Positions 10,979-21,753 of a stretch of DNA of 64,000 nt are shown piece after piece. The stretch comes from Actinostola sp. cb2023 (taxonomy: Eukaryota > Cnidaria > Anthozoa > Actiniaria > Actinostolidae). The notes beneath the pieces were generated by a model. That model made no database searches. It was not told where the DNA came from and saw only the letters and a list, made by a program, of their open reading frames with translations. The translations under genes and the position numbers were made by a program. Each line of letters starts with the position of its first letter. Position 1 is the stretch's first letter. The DNA is taken from assembly GCA_033675265.1 (NCBI GenBank), contig JAUJYZ010001233.1:62001-126000 (forward strand), written 5' to 3'.

Positions 10979-12890
10979 ATACCTAACCATGGCCATTGAT
11001 TTTAATTCACTTTACTTCAAACTCATCTCATTTCGTGGTCATTTCCAACCGTATTTGTGGTCATCCAATTTATCTCGCCAAAGAATCATTCCACAAATAA
11101 TGCGTTTAATACAGTGCATAACCGTGACCATTTATTTTAATTCACTTTACTTCAAACTCATCTCATTTCCGTGGTCATATTCAACCGTATTTGTGGTCAT
11201 CCATTGAACATCTCGCCAAAGAATAATTCCACAAATAATGCATTTAAAGGGGAACTGAAGACAAAATTTATTTTCTCAAGAAAGTTAGATATCACTTATA
11301 TTAACATTACTTGAGTATTAGTTTTTGTAAATCTTTCTTAGATATCAACATAATTTACGTTCGATATGGAATATCATCCGTCATTTTGCCGTTTTACCGT
11401 CGGCTCAGATCTTTTTGTTTGTGACGTCGTTTTAGGGGAATATTAAAATCCGTTCACAACATTCTCTCGGGTACAAGAAAATACAATGCACTTATAATTA
11501 CTCTATATTGTGACTGCACTTTCCCTTGGGATAGATGACGTCTATTAAGGGGAATAATTACTGAAGTGAGCCGCGATCATTTCAGCGGTAATCTATGTCT
11601 TTTTACAATTCAAACTCAAGTTTCTTCTCCATAAAAATAAAAACAATTGGAAATGAATTTAGAAAATGAATTTACATAACATTCTCTTTGTTTTTATCGA
11701 AAGATAAATTTAGGCTTCAGTTCTCCTTTAAACATCATGCATAACCGTGACCATTCATTTCATTTCACTTTACTTCAAACTCATTGCATTTCCGTGGTCA
11801 TATTCAACCGTATTTGTGGTCATCCATTGAACATCTCGCCAAAGAATAATTCCACAAATAATGCATTTAAACATCATGCATAACCGTGACCATTCATTTC
11901 ATTTCACTTTACTTCAAACTCATTGCATTTCCGTGGTCATATTCAACCGTATTTGTGGTCATCCATTGAACATCTCGCCAAAGAATCATTCCACAAATAA
12001 TACATTTTTACATCATGCATAACCGTGACCATTCATTTCATTTCACTTTACTTCAAACTCATTGCATTTCCGTGGTCATATTCAACCGTATTTGTGGTCA
12101 TCCATTGAACATCTCGCCAAAGAATCATTCCACAAATAATACATTTTTACATCATGCATAACCGTGACCATTCATTTCATTTCACTTTACTTCAAACTCA
12201 TTGCATTTCCGTGGTCATATTCAACCGTATTTGTGGTCATCCATTGAACATCTCGCCAAGGAATCATTCCACAAATAATACATTTTAACATCATGCATAA
12301 CCGTGACCATTCATTTCATTTCACTTTACTTCAAACTCATTGCATTTCCGTGGTCATATCATATTCAACCGTATTTGTGGTCATCCATTGAACATCTCGC
12401 CAAGGAATCATTCCACAAATAATACATTTTTACATCATGCATAACCGTGACCATTCATTTCATTTCACTTTACTTCAAACTCATTGCATTTCCGTGGTCA
12501 TCCTCAACCGTATTTGTGGTCATCCATTGAACATCTCGCCAAAGAATCATTCCACAAATAATACATTTTTACATCATGCATAACCGTGACCATTCATTTC
12601 ATTTCACTTTACTTCAAACTCATTGCATTTCCGTGGTCATATCATATTCAACCGTATTTGTGGTCTCCATTGAACATCTCGCCAAGGAATCATTCCACAA
12701 ATAATACATTTTTACATCATGCATAACCGTGACCATTCATTTCATTTCACTTTACTTCAAACTCATTGCATTTCCGTGGTCATATCATATTCAACCGTAT
12801 TTGTGGTCTCCATTGAACATCTCGCCAAGGAATCATTCCACAAATAATACATTTTTACATCATGCATAACCGTGACCATTCATTTCATTT
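10979..12890. repeat. Satellite, about 140-bp unit, about 11 copies
   Basis: Each unit reads from CATAACCGTGACCATTCATT through TTCAAACTCATTGCATTTCC and GTATTTGTGGTCATCCATTG to CGCCAAAGAATCATTCCACA. Units start near 10980, 11117, 11749, 11879, 12019, 12158, 12297, 12438, 12577, 12720 and 12863. The last is cut off by unrelated sequence at about 12890. The first two are the most diverged, and units at 12320-12800 share a CATATCATATTC variant, consistent with recent local amplification. The array is interrupted by a MITE at 11248-11728. Confidence 0.95.
11248..11728. mobile_element. 481-bp MITE with TTAA target duplication (piggyBac-like)
   Basis: TTAA at 11244-11247 and 11729-11732 flanks a segment whose ends are inverted repeats, AGGGGAACTGAAGAC and its near-complement GCTTCAGTTCTCCT. 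Other satellite units read straight through CATTTAAACATC and so act as the empty site. TTAA targeting with short TIRs is the piggyBac signature; no transposase is present. Confidence 0.85.
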
Positions 12891-13257
12891 CACTATTCCC
12901 GTTATCGCGGTGCACGTGGTCATCTACTCGCACCCCGCCTTATTCTCCGTGACAACTCCGCATAACTTTGCTTGTGCTTATACAACTACGAGACCGACGT
13001 CGCATAATTTACACTCACTAGTTCTATAACTATTTACTCCGTAAATACGCTTATTAGATAACCAAACATACAGGGAATAGACGATACTGTGCCGACTGCA
13101 GTCACACTCGAGTCTAAAAAGAGCAAATTATTTCCGTGAGCTAAACCACGCATATCACAATAGCAGCCTTGCATGTATATTTAAGTTGTCGGCTAGGCGA
13201 ACAACATTGACATAACTCGATATATACTCCTCTAAGTTTCTCGTTTGTAGTCTCACC
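12891..13257. other. Spacer, no feature recognised
   Basis: Unique-looking sequence between the satellite and the foldback at 13258. No coding similarity. Confidence 0.4.
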
Positions 13258-14615
13258 AAGGGCGCTAGGACAAAGACGTTGTGTGTATAAGCTATGAGTT
13301 GTACTTATCTGTTGTCTGAATTCTGAAGTATCATTGACCTTTCTGGCCTCTGTTGTCCCCTACTCGGTTGCCAGTAAGTCGACTGATTCCTGGCCAACGA
13401 ACGTTTCGATTTGAATATATATGTTCCAGTCCGCTATATGTTGTCGTTTCTTATTCGGACGTTTCATACTAGACGTTTCACTGACCTTTCGATTTGAAAT
13501 TAAGTTCCAGTCCGCACTCTGCCAAACGTATAGTTAGTTATCAGTTTAAGCTAATAAGTTAATCAAATTCGCCCTAGCATCACTAGAAGAGGAGGGGGTA
13601 GGCAAACAGAGACTTATCTATTGTCCTCTCGTCTGCTGCTATAATTGAATTATTTTGACAGGTACGGGGGCAGGCGACGACAGACTTGACTTAACTTACC
13701 CGACTAACGCTCTTACCGAGGGCACCCATGAGCGGGTCAAATTCGACGTTTTAACTGATAAACGGGGCGTGACTGCCCTACTGCTAGCCTGCTGTCCGGC
13801 AGGATATCAGTTCAGTTGAAGCAGTGTTCAAGTAGCGCGCAACGGATTATCTTCACTATAAACTGCTTGCGAGAATGTATTGGCCTATTCAAATAATAGA
13901 TTTGAAAGAAAACTTTAACCTATATAACACACGAAAAAAAAAATTGAAAATCAAATTAACGGCAAAACTGATATTTACCTTCCAGAGAGACTCCCACTCC
14001 AAGACATGACAAGACACTCCACTGATTAATGTTTCAGTGACTAGTAGTGTTTCTAAAATACAGTTTACTAGTCTATATAAAATTGGTACATTTATAGTGA
14101 AGATAATCCGTTGCTACTGGCTGCCATCACCTGACCCCGTTTATCCGTTACACTTGTAAAACGTCGAATTTGACCCGCTCATGGGTGCCCTCGGTAAGAG
14201 CGTTAGTCGGGTAAGTTAAGTCAAGTCTGTCGTCGCCTGCCCCCGTACCTGTCAAAATAATTCAATTATAGCAGCAGACGAGAGGACAATAGATAAGCCT
14301 CTGTTTGCCTACCCCCTCCTCTTCTAGTGATGCTAGGGCGAATTTGATTAACTTATTAGCTTACACTGATAACTAACTGTACGTTTGGCAGAGTGCGGAC
14401 TGGAACTTATTTTCAAATCGAAAGGTCAATGAACTGGCGGAACATACACATATTCAAATCGAAACGTTCGTTGGCCAGGAATCGACTTACTGGCAACCGA
14501 GTAGGGGACAACATTGGCCAGAAAGGTCAATGATACTTCAGAATTCAGACAACAGAGATAAGTACAACTCATAGCTTATACACACAACGTCTTTGTCCTA
14601 GAGGCCTTGGTCTCA
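13258..14615. mobile_element. 1.36-kb foldback element
   Basis: The left arm (13258-about 13770) and right arm (about 14145-14615) are near-perfect inverted copies: GGACAAAGACGTTGTGTGTA against TACACACAACGTCTTTGTCC, and CGGGTAAGTTAAGTCAAGTC at the inner side of the right arm. Inside the spacer a second pair, CGGATTATCTTCACTATAAA and its complement (about 13843 and 14091), extends the fold. An arm indel of about 60 bp sits near 13430. It encodes no protein. Confidence 0.85.
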
Positions 14616-14639
14616 CGACCTACACTGCTTGCGGCCACT

Positions 14640-14800
14640 CGGTGCTGGTTGTGTTACGTTTGTGCTGCCGTTGGGCCACTGGTTGTAGTTATGCTGTATA
14701 CGTAGTTCGGTTTGTGACGCTGGTTGTGCTTGTGCTGCTGGTTGTGCTTGTGCTGCTTGTGCCACTGGTGCTGCTGGTGGTGCTTGTGGAAATTGTACTC
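14640..14800. repeat. GCTGGTTGTGCTTGT-type low-complexity repeat
   Basis: Imperfect 15/18-bp repeats built of CTG/GTT/TGC words. They translate to Leu/Val-rich sequence on the plus strand and Gln/Ala- or Ser/Thr-rich sequence on the minus strand. The ORFs here (14613-15006) are by-products, and I do not call a gene. Confidence 0.7.
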
Positions 14801-14869
14801 TGTTCATGTCGGGAAATTCGTGTTGAAGGAACTATACCGGAGTTCCACTGTCGACTACTCTCGCGTTGA

Positions 14870-15456
14870 TCTGAAGACTGAGCGACTGAGCTGAGAAGGA
14901 GTGCTCGTTGATATTTATAATCCTCCCAGGGGAATCCAGTATTCATACCCATGCGCATTCCATACTTATTCGTGCTTATTTGGTGTAAATACACCTCGCG
15001 CTTCATTTGCGAGTATTGTGAATAGTGCTAATAAGTTAGTACTGTTCCATGGATATATGGCAGCTTGCACTCTATGATTATTTCAATAGCAAAAATTATT
15101 ATTATATTATTGCAATACAATATATTTTTTAATGTGAAATGTCTTCTAATCTATTTTGCATAGACAAATATAATTATGCTTCAATTCCACACATACAAGT
15201 ACACGTGCAGCACTCATAGTTGATTCATGTAAAGTCTGTAAATAGTAGTACTATAAAGACAAAGAGCTGAAACGTTAAGTAAATGACATCTAAGACGGTT
15301 CAAAACAAGTTAGAAATATATCAATCATAAGAAAAAACAATGATAATAAACCTAATCATCATGTTTGAATCCTCAGTGTATAATTCTAGCAATAGAGTTA
15401 TTATTATTTTTAATGAAGCAGGCAGTTCCTTTGCACTAACTGAACAGATAAACTTG
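14870..15456. other. Spacer, no feature recognised
   Basis: AT-rich with no domain-bearing ORF. Confidence 0.4.
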
Positions 15457-15461
15457 CTTAC

Positions 15462-16593
15462 CAGTCCAGATTAGTATCAAATTTGATAACGCCAATATTT
15501 TCGGCTAAAAGGATTATGACGTCATAATTCGGGTCTCTCCGTTTCTCTCGCAGTAAAGGTTTCATTTTCTAGATTATTAATATTTTCGAAAGTCTTTGCG
15601 AAATTCAAAGCTATGTCGTGAAAGAGAATTATTCAAAGCTTCACTTGGGCTGATTTCCGGAGCAGTGGAGCGAAATTATGGCAAACGGTGAATTATTTTC
15701 TGTGCCGAGCTGGCGCTTCAAAGCGCTAATTTGAAGCCAATTTCAGCCCAATTCCTCAGATAAATGCTTATCTTTCTGCCTATAAAAAATTATTTGGGCT
15801 TAGATTTTTAGTCAGGAAGATTCAGGAGATATTCTTCTTTCATTTTTACTAAGTGCCAACCTGGGCTGCGGACCGTACGAGTGGGCCGCGGAGGTTATGT
15901 GTGTACTTACATTGCTTATTTAATCGCGCTCCGCCCGCTGTTTATATACTTGACTAGCAACTATAGCGTTATAAGTGTAGCTGTTCCATACTGCTGTTCT
16001 CGATTACATTCTATTGGCGATATTTCCTATCAGAATTATTGATTATGCGAGGTTTATACCGCTTTATTATTATTTTTAAGTAGAAGTAGAACAGTACGCG
16101 GCATGGACTTTGCCACGTGTAGTTGTAAACATCCAGATATCTTCCCGGGTATCTTGAGTCTTATCGTTGCCTCAGTATGTAATTTAAATTCATCTTCTCC
16201 CCAAATGCTTTCCTAAAATAATTTAATAAATGCTACTATTAAATTTCTCTTTAAGAAAACCAGCATTGTGCAGTCAGAGGTCAAATGAGGATGAGCGCTC
16301 TTGGATTTGACTGATGTATAATAAGGATAATTTAAATTTATCAATCAAGTGTACAGTATATCTTTCATTTTTAAATACAGTTCCATGTTTTATAATAACA
16401 TCATAGTAAACCAAACTATAAACTTGGCCGGTCTGATATCGGAATTCTCCCCAATTCAACTGAAACATTTGTTGGCCGTCTTCATCCGTCATCACTGCTG
16501 CCTGATACTGACTTCTGATTGGCTAATGAATGTTTTGATTTCTCAAATATCAAAACAAAAGAGCGTTATCAAATTTGATACTAATCTGGACTG
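15462..16593. mobile_element. 1.13-kb TIR element, 5-bp duplication CTTAC
   Basis: CAGTCCAGATTAGTATCAAA at 15462 is matched by its complement ending at 16593, and the pairing runs on through TTTGATAACGC. CTTAC lies directly outside both ends (15457-15461 and 16594-16598). The interior has no transposase-like ORF, so it is non-autonomous. Confidence 0.8.
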
Positions 16594-16598
16594 CTTAC

Positions 16599-19500
16599 TA
16601 CTTTTTAAAATCTCGTCGACCTCTGCCTTTTTTTCACTTGGGGGTATCCATCCCACTTGCTGGCTGCCTTTGTGAGGAAAATGATAACAAACATTATTAA
16701 CTTGGACGCGCCATGATGAAATCATACGAACAGGAAGGCAGGACGATACAGGATAGGAAGTCGAAGGAACCACTCTGCCGGAATACTAAACTCTTGTTTT
16801 ATTTCCATGCGTTCCACAGTCACTCGATCGTCTAAGACCACTTTCTTGGTTTTCATGTACACTTTTGACGCAGGTGTCGTTTGGGCTTTTCGCTTTCTTG
16901 GATTGGTTCATATTGATCCAGAACGAATAGCAATGCAGATACTCAATACGTACAGTTTTGGTGCATAAAAACATATCGGTAGATCAATAGAGTCCTGAAT
17001 TTTCACCATTAGACATCACCATTCACCATCAAACATTGGAGTTCACCATTCGTACGATTCGTGCGATTCGCGCGATTCGCACCATTTTCTTAGGAGCCTA
17101 GGATAAGATCACACAGGGTTCCCATTCGAAAAAAATAGGTCAACCCGTATTTTATTATTATAGTTAGATTCAATTGATAAATTCGGGTCCCCTGTGTTAC
17201 ATTTACCATTCGTTCGAATGGTAAAATCGATTTCTCCATTCGTATCCGGTGGTGTATATTGGACATTCATGACTCAGACTCAAATATTGTTTCGGTTCCG
17301 AACTTGTGAAACTTAAGGTATCAGGGTACCCCAAACGACCATCATGCACGCAACACGCTCTAGCACGTACTCGTTACGCTAAAACCTCTATAAAGTATAT
17401 GCATTTTCTGAAAGCTGAATAAATGCAGAATTCATTAAAACAATTAGTTTTTAGAACAAAAACAGTATATTTGAAATAGGTAAAAAAGTTCAGATTTTCA
17501 CATCACTATAATCGCCGAGGTCCCATGCAGCCGAAATTTATCGGAAATCCTCGACTGATACCTTTATAAGCTCATGAGATATAGCTTACATAAAAATTGT
17601 CTCCGTTTATTGATAAATTAACCCGTTGCGTTTTTATACGGTCCTAAACTTCGAGCTCTGCAAAAACTGGAAAAGACTTTAAAAACAAGTTATAACTTTC
17701 GAAGGAAATTGAATATTAAAATTCGGAGATATAATTTTGAAGAATATTTATCTGACAAAGTGTCTACCAAATTTCAACTAAATCGGATAAAATACTTTAG
17801 ACCCGGAACTCAAAATGTGCGCTTGATTCATGGCTATTTTGTTTCCGAAATAAAAGGCAAAAGAGTTTTCAAGTAAAGTGGCGCCATTGTTTACACAAGC
17901 GTCGAGAATACACCACTCCGGAACGTCAAAAAATAAAGTAAATAAATAAATGTAAATAAAGGTGAATGTCCGTTATTGAGCAACATTTTCACATTTCGAG
18001 ACATAAAAAGACGATCGCGCGATCGCGCGATCGCGCAAGGATGCAGTCTATTGTTGGCGGCGCGCGGGCTTCCTGTGGCGTGATGACGGCCTTCGGTCGC
18101 TTAAATTTGCTTGAATTAGGTAGTATTAAAGTACGATTTTCACGTTTCTTTTTTCTTGAAAATGTTTCAAACATTGAATAAAAGTTAACTTCAATCATTA
18201 AAGTTCTCAGATATATGTTTCATTATATTTTCCGATGCGTTTTGAAGGGGTTATTTGAGCGATTTGTATGTGCAACAATGTTCACTCAAAAGTATCGATA
18301 GGATGTGCAACCATGCTCACTCAAAAGGATTGACATGGAGTTTGGGACAGATACAAATATTCAAGCACACAAGAACTTAAAGATGGATTAGAGATCTACA
18401 AAACGTCCTATTTTGGTTGAAAAAATTCGTTTCCTTCACTACAAAAAACATAATTCCGTAGGACACGGAGTTCTGTCCCGTGACAAAGATGGCGGAATCC
18501 CGCAAAACTACCAGCACAAATAAAATTACGAAACAGCTAACAGAGCGATTAGTACACAACGAAAACGCAACAAAGCTGTTATTTGAAATGCAAAGGACAC
18601 TCACTAATAGTCAAAAGGATTTCAACTGGGCATTTAATATTATTATTTCTCTTTGACTTTTTTCTTTCGTGTCTAGTGACTAACAGACTTTTACAAGTGC
18701 AAGCGACCCGAAGCTATCCTGCGGTTGCTATGTGACGTCACAAACTACAACAACACTGTACTGGATCGTGCAGCCGAAAACAATAGAGACGCACCCTCCC
18801 TCCTGTGTGACGGCGACCTCAAAGAAAATACAGGATTTCGGCAGTCTTCTTTCTTTCTCTCGCACGGAGGAGGTAAAAGGATACGCTGCTTGCAGTGTAC
18901 TATGGCAGCCACTAAAAGATCCAATTTGTCAAATCAGATTTTGTTAAATCGAAAATAAATTGTCGGGCTTTTGAAAAATAAGTATTATACTTTCGTATTC
19001 TGAAAACAAAATCATAATTATTTAAAAACAATTGGTATGAAATATTTCCTGATCTTAACTTTGGGCATTTTGGCCGAAATTCGATAATTTTGCGTCTTTC
19101 TAACATATAAAAATAAAACACGGGGAAATGTTCCTTATTATATCATCTTTATTTACACTATTTTTTTCAATATTTGATAAATATTTCTGGTATGAAATTC
19201 GATGTTTTTCTGGAACTTACTCAAAACGCATACTAATTAGGTGAGTTTTAAAAATCTCCCGGGAGTATCATAATTAGTCTAAGCTCCGCCCATCAGAACC
19301 ACTGTCGGTAGGCATGACAGCACTACTTGAACAAATGCTCTCAGTCTTCAGAGCGCATAGAATTCCCTAGATCAATCCTGCTCATAGTCCGTAAACCCAA
19401 TTCTCTTTAATTCTAGGAATCACAGAATAGTTTTAGTAAAACTAAGATTTGGATCGGTCAGAGTAAAAGTATATGTAAGACACAGTACGGATTCAGTTCA

Positions 19501-19829
19501 GCGTGGAGTCAAAGCATCAACGGTGATCTATGTTCAAGTTCAAGTTCAAGTTATTTATTTAGCACTTATTATTTACAGTATATATATGTAGTTTTATAAT
19601 CAAAAGCTAAAAAATAATAAACTAAATTTAGGAATTGTATACATGTATGTAGCTAGTGCGTAGTGGTCAAGGTAGCAAAGGCTTTCGAGTTGACCACTAC
19701 CTACCTAGAAGAAGAAATAAGTGAATAAATAAATACTTAATTAAATAAATATGTATTTACAAGCATAACCATACTTACAAGTACATATATTCAATATGTT
19801 GTTGTACGTAGGTGCCATGTTATAATAAA
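16599..19829. other. 3.2 kb without recognisable genes
   Basis: I see no known protein domain. Small items are three overlapping GCGATCGC/CGCGATCG words at 18013-18038 and a triple GTTCAAGTTCAAGTTCAAG at about 19531-19550. The ORFs of 60-77 codons are what chance would give. Confidence 0.45.
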
Positions 19830-20174
19830 GATACGTTTCTTCTACGTAAAGGATTTAATATATCCGAGCTTTCGGGCCCATGGCCCATCATCAGGGAATG
19901 AAAGCAATTCTAACGAACACTTAGTTAGCGTAGAAAACACTGACAAATGACAAACGCGTTTCTATGCACGCGCACAGTAAAGTGATAGCATTCTATTGCC
20001 GTTGAACTATTTGATAGCGCGCGCTAATTCTAATAATTCACACTAATGCCGTAAAAGAGGAAAATAATTATTTGGAATGGTTCTGCCACAGTCTCTATTA
20101 AAAATTGCGTTCTTATTTTTGGTGATTAACCATGCCTCCGTCCAACTTCGATTCGTCCAGTTGTTCTCACTGGC
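19830..20174 (-). mobile_element. Penelope-like element, 3' part (left of the LINE)
   Basis: Minus-strand continuation of the Penelope-like element whose main part is at 57990-59246. Directly next to the LINE duplication, the reading frame continues from the right-hand part into a Trp/Asn-rich tail (SENNWTNRSWTEAWLI ... INRDCG style) and stops at 20043. That is where Penelope proteins usually end. The untranslated part contains the inverted word GGGCCCATGGCCC at about 19876 and CCGAGCTTTCGG, which I recall from Penelope 3' regions. The left boundary is approximate. Confidence 0.65.
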
Positions 20175-20188
20175 AAGTATCCTCGTGT
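20175..20188. repeat. LINE target-site duplication, left copy
   Basis: AAGTATCCTCGTGT, repeated exactly at 57976-57989 immediately after the LINE poly(A). It lies inside the Penelope-like ORF. Confidence 0.9.
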
Positions 20189-20286
20189 AGACATAAATAT
20201 TTTACTCCATGGAGGTCGGACGCTAACGAGAGCTCTCCGCCCCACCCAAGATAGCATGTCGCAAGAATACTAAATTTAGCTTCAAA

Positions 20287-21177
20287 ATGTCGAAAGAAAA
20301 AGATGAGCAAGGCAGGAAACCTAGAAAGAGAAATAGAGGCTCGCAAACAGACGAATACGAAGAAACATCGATGAACACCTCGCCGTCATGTCAATGCTCT
20401 GGATGCAGTTCTAAAGATGCCAAACTCGAAGAGATTAGCTCAAAGCTCGACCTAACGCTCTCAAAACTGGAAGATCTTGAAAATATCAAGAAAAAGCAAC
20501 TGTTCTTAGAAAGGGATAATAAAGATCTTAGAAACACAAGAAGATCTACAACAACTAAAGACAAAGATGGCGGATCAAGATGGCGAGCTGGAATCCCTCA
20601 AAGAAGATATGTTACAGATCAAGGGAAAACAATTGTCCTTAGAAAGAGAAGATGATGAGCTCAAGAAAAGCCTGCAATTTAGTTATGAGGAGCTGCAAGA
20701 ACTCAAGACAAAGAATGTGAATCAAAGGAACGAAGTTCAAGCGCTCGAAGAAGCTCTGTCGCGGGAAAGAAGTAGAGGCATCAAATTAGAATCGCATAGC
20801 AGGCGAAACAACCTCAGGTTCTTTGGCATACCAGAAAAAGGGAAAGAGTCTATGCAAGACACGGAAAACATTCTACGCGACTGGCTAGAGACAGAACTCG
20901 TGATGCCAAAGAATGAGGTAGATGATATAAATATAGAAAGAGCTCATCGTACTGGAAGAACAAGACCTAATCAACCGAGAGCTATTATAGCCAAATTCAG
21001 CTTTCACAAGGAAAAGTCATACATCCTGCATGAGCCAAAGAAGGAAGCTAACAGGTACGAACTACGGCCTAGCGGAAGACTTCCCTAAAGAAATAGTCGA
21101 CATCAGAAAAAAGCTTTACCCGAAACTTGTAGAAGCAAAGAAGAATGGGAAGACAGCCAAGCTCATATATGATAAAC
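20287..21177 (+). pseudogene. LINE ORF1 (coiled coil plus RRM-like domain), first part
   Basis: This is the nucleic-acid-binding ORF1 protein of an L1/Tx1-type LINE. From ATG 20287 it has a charged N-terminus with a Cys cluster (CQCSGC), a long coiled coil (Leu/Glu/Lys heptads to about 20770), then SRRNNLRFFGIPE and INIERAHRTGR, the conserved RNA-binding core of L1 ORF1-like proteins, and a C-terminal EDFPKEIVDIRKKLYP stretch. One frameshift lies near 20530 and another near 21050. At 21177 the ORF is cut by the 24-kb Merlin insertion. The last codons (DKLYIDNKIYNDS, stop 45386-45388) lie on the far side and are in phase after removal of the insertion plus one TGATAAAC. Confidence 0.8.
21170..21177. 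repeat. Merlin target-site duplication, left copy (TGATAAAC)
   Basis: An identical 8-mer lies at 45346-45353. Eight to nine bp is the usual duplication length for Merlin elements. Confidence 0.8.
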
Positions 21178-21183
21178 GGAGCA

Positions 21184-21393
21184 AGTAGTATAGTGAATGG
21201 GGGTTCTGGACCACATTTCTGGTTGGGGGGCCCCCACCCCCCAGGGGGCCCCCCAACCATTGTTCAGAGCGAGTACCTACAACATGTGCGGGAACGCTGC
21301 AAATCGGCGCGCCGAGCTTCGCAGCGGCGCTTCCGGCTCATATACGGGAGCTTTGCGAATCGGCCCGCCGCGGCCCCCAGCCGTTGTTCAGAC
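21184..21393 (+). repeat. Left terminal inverted repeat of the Polinton-like element
   Basis: 210 bp, complementary to 33395-33609. It holds an inner palindrome of G7/C7 blocks at about 21223-21259 (GGTTGGGGGGCCCCC ... GGGGCCCCCCAACC), able to form a stem near the tip. Differences between the two ends are few (for example an extra GATTC-like insertion in the right end). Confidence 0.9.
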
Positions 21394-21431
21394 CCATTTA
21401 GAGAAAGATCGCTGCTTTGTATCAATCGAAG

Positions 21432-21740
21432 ATGCGCACCCGAAATTACAACGCGTGTCCGTGGCTGAAAATTAACTCTCTTGAGATTTGCGGGAAAAAT
21501 TCTGTCTTTGAGTTCTGTCGCGCCCACAGCTATAAGTTGCGCCAGGGTAGCATTCGGCTCAGGCCGTGCCGAATTTGCGAGGTCGGGACTCAATCCGTCA
21601 CGATCCTGTATAGGGTGTGTGGCGCTCAACGAGCCGCCCAGGCACTCATCAACACTGAAAAGCGAGCCCGTCGACTCTACGGCAAAGTGTTGGTCGAGTT
21701 GCGTCAGAACAACATTCAATTAGAGAAAGAACACGCTTAG
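21432..21740 (+). CDS. Small Cys-rich protein of the Polinton-like element (102 aa)
   Basis: Intact reading frame from ATG 21432, about 40 bp inside the left repeat, to TAG at 21738-21740, only 13 bp before the PolB start. It has Cys/His pairs arranged as EICGK, EFCRAH, RPCRIC and RVCGA, which suggests one or two zinc-binding knuckles, then a basic helical tail (EKRARRLYGKVLVELRQ). I believe similar small proteins sit beside PolB in related elements, but I cannot name the function; nucleic-acid binding is a reasonable guess. It is the only clearly unbroken gene of the element apart from the 70-residue protein at 26681. Confidence 0.6.
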   Translation: MRTRNYNACPWLKINSLEICGKNSVFEFCRAHSYKLRQGSIRLRPCRICEVGTQSVTILYRVCGAQRAAQALINTEKRARRLYGKVLVELRQNNIQLEKEHA

Positions 21741-21753
21741 TCATATACTCGCC

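Noticed and set aside
14613..15006. Ser/Thr- or Gln/Ala-rich mucin-like protein
   Set aside because: Simple repeat of CTG/GTT words; mirror-image ORFs on both strands and no signal peptide.
18013..18038. Regulatory array of GCGATCGC palindromes
   Set aside because: Only three overlapping words; more likely a short (GCGATCGC)n slippage tract.
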